A stretch of DNA of 64,000 nucleotides, taken from Hirudinaria manillensis. Lineage: Eukaryota > Annelida > Clitellata > Hirudinida > Hirudinidae. The DNA lies in contig CM067538.1 in assembly GCA_034509925.1 (NCBI GenBank), positions 427,501 to 491,500 on the forward strand. The letters are read 5' to 3'. This document shows, in pieces, positions 52,236 through 63,740 of the stretch. The position numbers and the translations under genes are program-made. Every line of letters begins with the position of its first letter. The stretch's first letter is position 1. A model generated the notes under the pieces. That model did not search any database, had not been told where the DNA came from, and saw nothing but the letters and a program-made list of their open reading frames with translations.

Positions 52236-53188
52236 GATCGCGGATGGGTCGTCGGTTTTAGCGTCCCTTCCATTGTTTCGTCTCTGCTGAGAAAGTAGGA
52301 TCCGATGGATGATGACGATGTGGTGGTAGCCATTAATCCGTGGATAATAACAATAATAATATCAATAATAATAATAACATTAATAATAATAATAATAATA
52401 ATATTTAATAATAATAATATTAATTATTGTTATTATATGTAATTTATATATATTATAAAGAGTTCAATTTGAACGGAGTGTGCACTCGTAAAACATGAAT
52501 AAATTAACAATGTCAGACTCGTAAAAAATTCATTTTATGAGCCATAAATAAATTATGATAATTTTATCGGTGCTCTTTCGACAGTGCAGTCGATTGGTTC
52601 AAATTGGGTGGAAGGGTGGACGTCGTGAGGACCAAAATTCAACCCTCGATGGGGTTCGAGGGTGGTTCGACCCGTGGTCAAATCGGTTAGGGTGTAGAAG
52701 AGTTACAAGTGGTTGCTAGCTTCAAGGTTGAATTGATGGCTGAATTGATGCATGGATTGATTGATGGATAGGGAATGAATGAATGAATGCAGGAATGAAT
52801 TAGTCATCATTTGGACGGTGAAAAAAAAAGGAAGAACAGAACAAATGAAATGGAGAGTATGCGACTGAAATGAGAAGATAAAAAGCCGAATGCAAATTGT
52901 CACTCTGATTTGTCGATTGAGAATGATTGATGGATGACTGAAAGAAGAATGCATGATGGGACTGACGGACGGACGGACGGATGGACTGAGGGAGATAGGG
53001 ACGTCACTGTGGGATGATATGATAATAGATAGTAGTTGCGAATTTAAGCATTACGCGGTCACTAAAAGTCATTTTAAATAAATAAAGTTGGCACGATGTA
53101 AACGACGAAACAATTTAATAGAAAAGAACTCACTGAGACTGATTGAAAAGGCGGGCCGGTCTGGGGACAGGGTGAGGGAGTGGCTGGA

Positions 53189-53936
53189 GATGGATGGATG
53201 GATGGATGGATGGATGGATGGATGGATGGATGGATGGATGGATGGATGGATGGATGGATGGATGGATGGATGGATCGATGGATGGATGGATGGATGGATG
53301 GATGGATGGATGGATGGATGGATGGATGGATGGATGGATGGATGGATGGATGGATGGATGGATGGATGGATGGATGGATGGATGGATGGATGGATGGATG
53401 GATGGATGGATGGATGGATGGATGGATGGATGGATGGATGGATGGATGGATGGATGGATGGATGGATGGATGGATGGATGGATGGATGGATGGATGGATG
53501 GATGGATGGATGGATGGATGGATGGATGGATGGATGGATGGATGGATGGATGGATGGATGGATGGATGGATGGATGGATGGATGGATGGATGGATGGATG
53601 GATGGATGGATGGATGGATGGATGGATGGATGGATGGATGGATGGATGGATGGATGGATGGATGGATGGATGGATGGATGGATGGATGGATGGATGGATG
53701 GATGGATGGATGGATGGATGGATGGATGGATGGATGGATGGATGGATGGATGGATGGATGGATGGATGGATGGATGGATGGATGGATGGATGGATGGATG
53801 GATGGATGGATGGATGGATGGATGGATGGATGGATGGATGGATGGATGGATGGATGGATGGATGGATGGATGGATGGATGGATGGATGGATGGATGGATG
53901 GATGGATGGATGGATGGATGGATGGATGGATGGATG
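53189..53936. repeat. (GGAT)n satellite, about 745 bp
   Basis: About 187 head-to-tail GGAT units with only one visible base change (ggatc at 53276), followed by a few GAAT units to 53957. Long open frames in five of six frames across it are artefacts of the 4-bp repeat. Confidence 0.97.
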
Positions 53937-54313
53937 AATGAATGAATGAATGAATGAGTAGGTGACTAGAGATGAATAAAGATCGATGGATTGCTTGAAA
54001 CACGAGAGATGGAAATGACTGCTGGAGAAAAACGAAGCCACTTAACTGGAAAGCAGCTTCTTGAGTTTTAATTATGAGGACAAACCCCCTTATTTGCTGG
54101 ACCTTCCTCCATCTTACCCTCCTCCATCTCTCCTCTTCTCCCCAATCGTTTTAGCTTCCTCAATCTCTTTCTAACCACGTACGATCGCTCTTTTTTCTGC
54201 CCACCAAAGGATTTCCTAGATCGAGTTAAAATGAGATCCATCGAGAGATGGATTCTATTCGTCATTAAATAATTGCATTAAAGTTAAACGCCTACTCGTT
54301 TATAAAAGCATCC

Positions 54314-55033
54314 ACTAACTCACTCACTCACTCACTCACTCACTCACTCACTCACTCACTCACTCACTCACTCACTCACTCACTCACTCACTCACTCACT
54401 CACTCACTCACTCACTCACTCACTCACTCACTCACTCACTCACTCACTCACTCACTCACTCACTCACTCACTCACTCACTCACTCACTCACTCACTCACT
54501 CACTCACTCACTCACTCACTCACTCACTCACTCACTCACTCACTCACTCACTCACTCACTCACTCACTCACTCACTCACTCACTCACTCACTCACTCACT
54601 CACTCACTCACTCACTCACTCACTCACTCACTCACTCACTCACTCACTCACTCACTCACTCACTCACTCACTCACTCACTCACTCACTCACTCACTCACT
54701 CACTCACTCACTCACTCACTCACTCACTCACTCACTCACTCACTCACTCACTCACTCACTCACTCACTCACTCACTCACTCACTCACTCACTCACTCACT
54801 CACTCACTCACTCACTCACTCACTCACTCACTCACTCACTCACTCACTCACTCACTCACTCACTCACTCACTCACTCACTCACTCACTCACTCACTCACT
54901 CACTCACTCACTCACTCACTCACTCACTCACTCACTCACTCACTCACTCACTCACTCACTCACTCACTCACTCACTCACTCACTCACTCACTCACTCACT
55001 CACTCACTCACTCACTCACTCACTCACTCACTC
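54314..55033. repeat. (ACTC)n satellite, about 720 bp
   Basis: About 180 ACTC units with no interruption seen, only 380 bp after the GGAT array. Confidence 0.97.
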
Positions 55034-55355
55034 CCCCACCCACTCTATAACGGTTATGTTTATATTTTCCGGAGATGAGCAGCCCTTCTTTCTGCTTCGA
55101 TGATCTTCCGACCGTGGCAACTTGTCATTGGTGGATAAAAATAAACAAAAGAAGGAAATTCCGAGGATAAAAATAAACTCCAATGATTTATTGTTCATTC
55201 TTTAGGCTCCTCCCAATCTTCCGACAGGAAGTCGTGTTTTTTTTTTCAATTGAATTTCTTTCACGATTTTAATTTAATGTTTTGATTTGTAAATTTAGAG
55301 AATTATTAATTAATGATTTCATTTGACGTGTTAATATCTTTTTTAAATATTACTC

Positions 55356-55360
<5 letters not shown>

Positions 55361-55431
<71 letters not shown>

Positions 55432-55492
55432 ACTTAACGTTATTATTATTATTATTAAAGTTGTTATTATTGTTATTATTATTATTATTATT
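55361..55492. repeat. (ATT)n array
   Basis: About 23 perfect units to 55430, then shorter broken tracts. Confidence 0.9.
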
Positions 55493-55695
55493 ATTTATTT
55501 TACACAATTACATTGAAATGTCGTAATATTAACACCCTCGGCGAATGAGGATGGAGAGGACGACGACGATGATGGTAATGATTAAAATTTAAGTGGTTTT
55601 CACGTGTGCCCTCAGGAGCTATTTATAGCATCCAATGGTTGAGGACCTGACTGTGGCCGGAGTAAGTGATAAAAATAACACCACACACCATTACC

Positions 55696-56012
55696 ATCAT
55701 CGTCATCGTCGTCGTCATCATCATCCTCGTCATCGTCATCATCATCGTCCTCATCATCATCCTCGTCATCGTCGTCGTCATCATCATCCTCGTCATCGTC
55801 ATCATCATCGTCCTCATCATCATCCTCGTCATCGTCGTCGTCATCATCATCCTCGTCATCGTCATCATCATCCTCGTCCTCATCATCCTCGTCATCGTCA
55901 TCCTCGTCATCGTCATCCTCGTCATCGTCATCGTCATCCTCGTCATCCTCGTCATCGTCATCCTCGTCATCGTCATCCTCGTCATCGTCATCCTCGTCGT
56001 CGTCATCATCGT
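55696..56012. repeat. 63-bp higher-order repeat of CAT/CGT/CCT triplets
   Basis: A 63-bp unit beginning cgtcgtcgtcatcatcatcc is repeated about 2.4 times, then decays into 15-18-bp units (cctcgtcatcgtcat). All are built from Asp/Glu-like triplets when read on the minus strand. Confidence 0.85.
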
Positions 56013-57418
56013 CGCTATGGTAGCACCGTATCCATTGTAGTCGGTCGTAAAGCAGATAAAGAGCAACGCTCTTAATATAATTATGAGACCCCCCAGTCAA
56101 GTCGTAAATATGACGACGACGACGATGAAGGTGGTAGTGGTGATGACGACGATTATTATGATTATGATTATGATGACGATAACGATGACGACGACGACGA
56201 CGTCGACAGCAGGAATAATGACATCTATCGACGTATTCTGTAGTAAATAGTTTTCGGCACTATAAGGCCGAAGTTTGCCTGATTGCAGTCTTTTGTTCCG
56301 TTGAGTCTCCATCTTCGATTCATATTGACGGACTCCAGTCTGAACTTGGGCATCCTAAAACCAACCCCGTCGAATATAGGTGTCTTCATCGCTATCGTCA
56401 TCATCATCATCATCATCATCATCATCACCGAGCCAACTGTAGCATAATCATCATCGCTATCCATCATAATAGTCATCATCATAATCATCATCATCGCCTT
56501 GCGATTTTTGTAAGAGATGGACACTGATTTCATATCATGTTGAAATATGAAAAATGAAGTCAATCAATTACCTGTACCAATCACGTGCTCCGCACCTGGA
56601 AGTGACGTCACCAAATCTACCTCTGAGTCAGGCCTTGATGATGACGAACAGAGCTCAAGGACATCCTATCAGAAACGTCTCCAGTTGCTTAGCTTCATTA
56701 GCATAATATATGCAGCATTAGCATAAAAATTTCAATCAAGCGCGACTGCCCGGTTTGAACTCCGGCCATCCAACCGATGAGCTTCGCTTCTTTGGCCGAC
56801 GTCGACGACGATGATGACGACGACGACGACGATGATAGGACGCAGTGAAGCGCGTCAAGATTTGCTGGACATGTTCCGGTTCGCTGAGCAGGGCCGAGAC
56901 GGAGTGGGGGAACGTCAGAGATTCCTTTCCACTCCATTTGCCAACTGGGTCGTCGTTCCACTCGAGTTGTTCCGACATGAATTGTTGTCCACTTCATTCG
57001 GGAGGTCCGCGTCTGATCGTCTGTGATCGAGACATACCTCAGGCGCAAATGGCCTGCCAAATGCACCCACCTTAGGGCAGCATTGGACTCAGTGACCATT
57101 ACCCCCAAACACACGTGTACGCGCCTGCATGCGCACGCACTTGCAATTTGACTTCCGGCCTAAAGCCACCTTCCGATTCTCCCGATTTTTCACTTTTGAT
57201 TTTGGAATGGTCAATATTCATTTATTTATTTATCTCTCTATTTATTTATTTGTTTGCTTATTGGCCCTCGGCTCGAAAAGCGACGATGCCCCGCGGACTC
57301 GAAAGGGACTCTTCTGAGTTTGTTTTGCGAAGAGCAGTACACAATGGGTCACTTATCTCAGCCGGTATTCTTGATCAAACACCCTCCATTGCTTCATAAA
57401 ATATTTCGCGCCACAGCA

Positions 57419-57655
57419 TCATCATCATCATAATCGTCTAAGGTAGTTGTCATCATCATCATCATCAACGTCGTCATTTTCTTCTGCATCATCATCATCA
57501 TAATCGTCTAAGGTAGTCGTCATCATCATCATCATCGACGTCGTCATTTTCTTCTGCATCATCATCATTATCATAATCGTCTAAGGTAGTCGTCATCATC
57601 ATCATCATCAACGTCGTCATTTTCTTCTGCATCATTATCATCATAATCAGCACAA
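57419..57655. repeat. 70-73-bp tandem repeat, about 3.3 copies
   Basis: Each unit has an ATC run, the unique core taatcgtctaaggtag (at 57431, 57501, 57574), a second ATC run and cgtcgtcattttcttctg. Periods are 70 and 73 bp. Confidence 0.9.
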
Positions 57656-58294
57656 GAAGTCATGTGACGTGATGCCCTTACAATCAGCCCCATTACTGAG
57701 GTCAACGTTTGATTCTTTAAGATTTTAATTTCGCTTCTTTTTTTTTATTAAATTCTAATTTTAATTTTAAAAAAATTGATTAAAAGACTTTCCGTTCGAA
57801 TGTTTTTTGTTTGTTTTTCTGTTTCTTTTTTAATTTTCTTTCCTTTAAAGCGACAAAATTTGTTTGCAAACTGAACAAAAATAAAAAAATACGACACGAG
57901 GCTGTAACTTGTTTCTACAGCAGCTCAGATCTTAGAATCGACTCGCAATCCGGATTATTGCCATTAAAATTCTAAAATATTTAATATTAAAAATAATATA
58001 TTTTTAACATATTCTAAAATAATTTATAATCAGATTGTCTATTTTCTTTGAATTTTGAAATTGAATTAATTTATAATTTCAATTAATAAGTTATTTTGTT
58101 TATTTAAAGCTTAAATGTAAAAACTATAACGTTTTTCTTGGAAATCACGTGAAATGGAAAGACTATATCCCCGAGCTTTCATCTCGCGTTTCAGGTGACC
58201 CCTAAAAACAGGTCACGACTGAAGAGGTCATCGGAGTCAAAGGTCAAGAAGCACTGAACGCTTCCAGCTCTTTTTGTCGTCGAAAGAGGTCAAC

Positions 58295-61044
58295 ATGTTC
58301 CCTTCGAACGGCACGCACGACACGCACGGATCCTGCAACGACACCTTTCCATGCGGCCCTGCGGCCCTCCGAGCCTCGGGGGCCAACGTGCCCGTGGCCG
58401 CCATCATCACTTCCATCTTCCTGGTCATCGTCATCGTGCTGACTATCATCGGAAACGCTTTGGTCATGGCTGCCGTGTGCAAGGACAGGACGATAAGACA
58501 GAACGCGGCCAATCTTCTCGTAGCCTCTCTGGCACTCACCGACCTTATGGTGGCCACTCTAGTCATGCCCCTGGCTGCCCTCTACGAGGTCAAAGGTCTC
58601 TGGGTGCTCGGTTCGGCCGCTTGCGATCTGTTCATCTACATGGACGTCCTCTGTTGCACCTCGTCCATACTACACCTCGTGGCCATAAGCCTCGATCGCT
58701 ACTGGGCCGTCAAGTGCGTCAACTACGTCCGTAACAGACCGGTCAAGCGGATCGTCTTGCTCGTTGCCATCAGCTGGGTGGTCTCGGCCATCATCTCGAG
58801 TCCGAGACTCTTCGGCCTCAAGGACGAACAGGAGTTGGAAGGCGTCCAACACCACCAAAGACAAACCCACGAGGCTTTTCTAACGGCCAAGGACGGTGAT
58901 CCTAGTTCTTACCATTCGGTCTCTGACCACTCCACATACTCTGAACTGGACTCGAGTCTGGCAGTTCCCTATTCGATTGTAAACTCGTCTCAGTTCGACA
59001 ATTCGACCAGAAACTTGTCTCGTCTCAAGACCAACACGTTAATGATGTGCATCATCAGCCAAGACCTCGGCTACACCATCTTCTCCACTGTAGGAGCCTT
59101 TTACTTGCCACTGACCATCATGCTCATAATCTACCTCAACATATACAGGGCCGCCAAGAACAGAATAAGAAAGAAGAATTTCGCATCGAGAGAAGTAACT
59201 TCGACATCAGATAGCTCCGCCTTGCTGAAACTCATTGCCGAGTGCGAATCAAAGCCCAATCTCGGTAACTTCAGGCGAGCAATGACGGTCGCCAGTCGGG
59301 CCTCGGTAGCCGAGACTAGCGAAGAGGAAGAATCCTCGTTTACTGTCGACTGTCAGGACAGCCAGCCAAAGAGGTCTTGTCTGAAGACGTCTCGAACAGA
59401 AGACGAGACGGCTTCAGTCTCGGCGCATTCCAGCTACGTCAGTCTTTCTCCAGTTCAAGACGCTTCCAAGTCGAAGAGAAATTCGTCGAGAATCTTGAAA
59501 CTTTTTCCACCTTTCTTATCGCGGACAGGCAATAGGAAGGAGCAGAAGATCAGCTTGCCACTGAAAAAAAGAAATCTACGACAGGTGAGTTCTAAAATAA
59601 GTGGTCAAAAACCATCCACTCGACCCTTCAGGAACAGGCACCCAACAGACCACAAAAGGCTCTTCAAATTGCCCCCCGCAGACGCCCGTAAAATTCTCCA
59701 CCGACCGAACCAAGACATCTCCTCCTGTCTCGCTGAAGCCGGTCGTTCTTCTCTGGAGTACAGTTTTTCATCGATATTTGGGACCGACAATCCAGCCATT
59801 TCTCCCAGGACGGAGTGTTGCCCCAACGACGAGGAGAGACGGCAACCTGGAAACGGTTTCGGATTTGCGGATCCCGAGATGATCTCGTCAAACCGGATGA
59901 GCGAGCCTAACTTGAGACCGTCCAAACCGTCTGACCACACCTTTCGTAAATATCCGACGCCAATCATCTCCATTTCTTACGACTTAGACACGGACAACTC
60001 GTCCGATCAAGAAAGGTCGGACTGCAGTCAAAGCCAGAGTCTTGATCGAGCCAGAGACTTAAAGGACTACGTGTTTCTCGATCTCTGCATCGAGTCCACC
60101 GTTGTAGATATTTCAGAAAACAGCTCGATGGACGAATCGGAAGAACGCATTTCGACGCCTAAAACGGTCAGTCTCAAAATTGCTCCGAAAACCATTTACT
60201 TTACTTCAGCCATTGTCTCCGACGTTCCACGTTCCCTGGCCGGAAACACCGAGGGTGAGCTGTTTCTAGCCGAAAGCCGGGGTCAGACTGCCAAAGTACC
60301 GAAAGTCTCTCATCACAAGTTTTGCTCGCTTCGAGACTGCAACCCCAAACACGAGAGGAAGACCAAAACATCCGAGAAAACCTCGTCAATAAACCTTCGA
60401 TCCCTCTCGAAACAAAACAGTAGACCCTCCAAGTGCAAGACGGCCAAACGACCGACAGCTTGCCCGAAGCCCGGCGCCAATCAGTTTATCACCAACTTAG
60501 CCAAGCCGAGCACCCTACTTCTAGGCGTCGGCTATCACGCCGGAGTAGCGAAGCGTCACTCGGCTATAGCTAGTTCGAAATCCATGTCTGCCTTATTCGG
60601 AAGCATGCTGGATCTCAGTAAACTCCAAGAGATTCAGAGAAAGAGCAGTTTCTGCACTCCGCCGGCCAAGTCTTCGGCTCTGTCATCGAAGCTACAGGCC
60701 GAGAGCAAGTTTAACGGTCGCTTCTTCTCCCAGCAGCTGCTGCAAAAGACGCCGTTGCCTGCGCGACTTCACTTCCAGTCGCCGAAGCCGCGAAAAACCC
60801 CGGAAGAAAAGGCGAGAGAAAAGCGAGAGGTAAAAAGGGAAAGGAAAGCAGCCAGAACACTGGGCATCATCACGGGGTCGTTCGTCATATGCTGGCTGCC
60901 CTTTTTCACCCTGGCTCTACTCAGGCCCTTTAGCACGACCGTTGCAAGAACCCCTCAGATCATCGTTAGCCTGGCGGGCTGGCTTGGCTACCTCAATTCG
61001 CTGCTCAATCCTATCATCTATACCCTCTTCAATCCGGATTTCAG
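58295..61044 (+). CDS. 5-HT1: Serotonin 5-HT1-like G-protein-coupled receptor, main exon
   Basis: Class A amine receptor. Numbering is from ATG 58295, the first ATG in the frame. There are two N-terminal sequons (N5, N15). TM1 is about 33-60 with GN54; TM2 has D83; C110; TM3 has the amine-binding D117 in MDVLCCTSSILHL; and DRY is at 134-136. ECL2 is very long (about 175-258) with three sequons and C252. TM5 is YTIFSTVGAFYLPL. The third loop is about 560 residues. TM6 has CWLPFF (about 855-877) and TM7 has WLGYLNSLLNPIIY. The TM3, TM5 and TM7 wording is closest to 5-HT1A-type receptors, hence probable Gi coupling; a related amine receptor is possible. The exon ends at FNPDF/R with donor CAG|gtgagt at 61044, so the short C-tail lies in another exon. 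A pyrimidine-rich AG at 58193-58194 may begin this exon (5' UTR). Confidence 0.93.
59585..60733 (+). other. In-frame intron-like segment inside the GPCR third loop
   Basis: A consensus donor (CAG|gtgagt) at 59585 and a pyrimidine-rich acceptor (cttcttctcccag) ending at 60733 bound 1149 nt, exactly 383 codons, phase 0 at both ends. The segment is fully open and has coding-like composition, so it is coding when retained. Removal would shorten the loop from about 560 to about 180 residues. Use as an intron is inferred from sequence only. Confidence 0.5.
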
Positions 61045-61157
61045 GTGAGTCGAACGAAGGTTATGAATACATCGCTGAGATCGCTTGTGAAAATTCTTGG
61101 CACTTCTGGAACCAACGTTGTTGTCCTTTAGGGATCTGTTGTCATGCCCTTTCTCAG

Positions 61158-61230
61158 GAACTCCTTGCATATCCAAAACTTAAAGCCCCCACGATTAAAA
61201 AAGCGTTCAGAATTTAAAAACAAAGTGTAA
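61158..61230 (+). CDS. 5-HT1: Possible terminal exon of the 5-HT1-like receptor
   Basis: The acceptor is ccctttctcag at 61157. With the donor at 61044 (phase 2) it would add a basic 24-residue tail ending at TAA 61228-61230. The intron would be 113 bp. Amine receptors normally continue with an amphipathic AF(K/R) helix after NPDFR, which this tail does not clearly show, so the real last exon may lie elsewhere. Confidence 0.3.
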
Positions 61231-63101
61231 AAATTAATCATTTGAAACCGTGCAGCTGGAAATATCTGTTTATGAGAGTTTATTTTGGAAAAAGTGACCC
61301 TCATTTTTCATCGGAAGCCATTCCAGAATTCCGAGTTTTTCGTCCAAGCTCATTTTCTCTTCCTCGGCATCGTCTCAATAATCATTATCTAACATCTTCT
61401 CCATCACTGTCTTTATCTGCCTCTGGTTCCATCTTTCCATCTCCCGTGCATTACGCACCAACCCTGTTTTACTAAGCTTCGCCCATGGCGTCATTTACCC
61501 CATGCTTTTGCCTCCGCCACCTCCCCTCGAGAATTCTCGCTGATCCATGGTGCAGCCATTTTATCTCACTCATACTCGACTGGTTTTAAGAAAAGAAAAA
61601 TTTATTTTTACGGTCGTTTGGAAATGAACGCTGAAAAGTTTCTGGAATCGTGCTATTTATTTTCCAAAGTTCTTTCCACTCTCCTACGAAAATGAACCCA
61701 GTAACCCCGCAATGAGTCCGGTTCTGTTAGGGCCGTGTACGATAAGAGGACTATTGCCATGTAAACGTCTTTTAGTACTTTTACGAGAGCGCTTTTGAAA
61801 TAGGATATTATGTCAACGAAACATTATCATGATATGAATCGGGACCAATCGGTTTATTATAATATTAATAAGTTATAAATTATGTTATTAATCAGTCAAT
61901 CAAACCAGCGGGCTTTCATTGACCACCCTGATAATCCAATATCCCCTCCCCATCCAGTGGTTGTGTCTCTCACTTTTCGCCACATCTCTCTCCTTCTACA
62001 TCTTCATTGTTTCCTTCGCCATTCAATCCTTCCGTCTTGTATCTTCTGAAGCAACTCGAATAATTTAGAATTACGTCTTTCGAAATCTCGCTCCGATATC
62101 ATCTCCGGTCGGCATGATGCCGATAAGACGATGACGACGACTATGACGATGATGATGATAATAATAATAATGATGATGGCGACTATGATGATGATGATGA
62201 TGATGATAATGATGGCAACGCCCGCTAAAATAATGTTTCATTTAGAAGTGTAACTATGCATGCGTGTCTCTAAAGTTTCATCAACGCTTTTTTCTTCTTT
62301 TCCCCAAAACCAGACTCGCCTTTGCAACGATGCTGTTGGGTCGTTGCATGGATAGGAGGAAGATCATAGGGAAGGTGGACAAGAGAAAGATGCCCAAGTT
62401 CTCGGTCAGGAAGAAGCCACTCGTCAGATGATGATGATGATGATGACGACGATGATGATGGTAATGATGATAATGAAGAAGATTGTGATGACTGATGATG
62501 ATGATGATGGGTAATTAAGGTTATGGTAACTGCGATAGAGACGATGATGATGCTGCTGATGATGTTGAAGAGATTGAAAGCAAACAATAGTCAAACATTT
62601 CTGCCCCTGCCCTGTCCGGCCCGCCGTTTTCAATGCGGCCCGCCCAGGCACACACGATGATGATGATAGCGACGATTGTGATGCTGATGATGATGATGAC
62701 TATGACGATGATGAGCCTCCAGCAAGTGACAAACGGACGGACGAATCGTGCTATCCAGACCAAACTCGTGAACCATCTCTTCCGCGGCGTCTATTTTTAG
62801 CTCTTCCAACATAGAAATAGTCGGTGTCTTATTATTTATAGTCTTCGGATACGACTCGGTTCCCGCCATTTTCAATTCCTGAGCAGACGAGAACGTTCCA
62901 TCAGCTTCTGGATCATTTTCACTGACACTCTGCTATTATTAATTGGAATTCGTGTTACTATCCAAATATATTTTCATTTATTGTTATTACAATTGTTATT
63001 ATTATTATTATTGTTAATATTATTGTTATTATTATTATTAATATTATTGTTGTTATTATTATTATTAATATTATTGTTATTATTATTATTATGAATATTA
63101 T

Positions 63102-63133
<32 letters not shown>

Positions 63134-63740
63134 ATATTTTACTATTGTTCTAATCAAGACAATACTTATTACATGCTGTTGTTTGAAAGCCTGTGGTGTT
63201 GAAATATGTTGTGGTTCCAAGAAAGCAACAAATTCATAATGCATTGTTGGTGCATCCGGTGCATTGGCCTTTGTTGGGAATCAGTCAAGCATGGAACGCC
63301 TTCAATAGGCTTTTTGGAAAAGAAATGAATTGTTTTTCTGTACTCATTTTTAAGAGTTATAATTCAATTATATGTAAAAAAAAGAGAAATAATAATATAA
63401 TAAAGAAATTTACATTACATAATAATAATAATAATATTTTATTCTGAGTTGTAAAGCCTTTATAATAGACGTTGACAACTTATCTACAATCGCTTACTTA
63501 TTAAAATAAATTAATTAAATTAAAAATAAAAATAAATAAATTAATAAAATTAATAATAAAAATAAATTAATTTTTTTATCATAAAAAGTTGAGATTTAAT
63601 ATTTAAGATAAATAAAAATTAAAGATTTATTTTTAAAATTGCATTCGTTTTTATCCGCTCATTTTTATTTTATTCAAAAAAATAAAAATAATTCTCTCAG
63701 TCAACCTTTTACAAACCCCTCGGTAATAGGTCACAGACGC
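61231..63740. other. 3' flank of the receptor, no gene seen
   Basis: GAT/ATC low-complexity blocks (62120-62210, 62425-62720), ATT tracts (62990-63135) and very AT-rich DNA (63380-63700). No open frame with coding character and no RNA gene recognised. Confidence 0.5.

Larger units (their letters stand above)
43445..58194. other. About 15 kb without a supported gene, rich in simple repeats
   Basis: The region is AAT/ATT tracts (43778-44480), sparse unique sequence with GGAT and GAGT tracts (45100-49020), GAT/ATC low-complexity blocks, and the two large arrays at 53189-53936 and 54314-55033. Open frames here translate repeats (poly-Asp, IHPS, SLTH, poly-His) and show no gene. A GC-rich patch at 46620-46760 contains an X-box-like sequence (gtttccgtggcaac, 46693-46706) and could be a promoter, but no following gene was identified. 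Confidence 0.5.

Noticed and set aside
53074-54041. Open frames of 250-309 residues made of IHPS or GWMD repeats on both strands
   Set aside because: They are translations of the uninterrupted GGAT array; a 4-bp repeat without stops is open in nearly every frame.
54314-55033. CRISPR-like array
   Set aside because: Tandem tetranucleotides without spacers in a eukaryotic genome; not CRISPR.
55612-56100. Asp/Glu-rich and His/Arg-rich open frames on both strands
   Set aside because: Pure CAT/CGT/CCT triplet DNA; no non-repetitive coding sequence or splice context.
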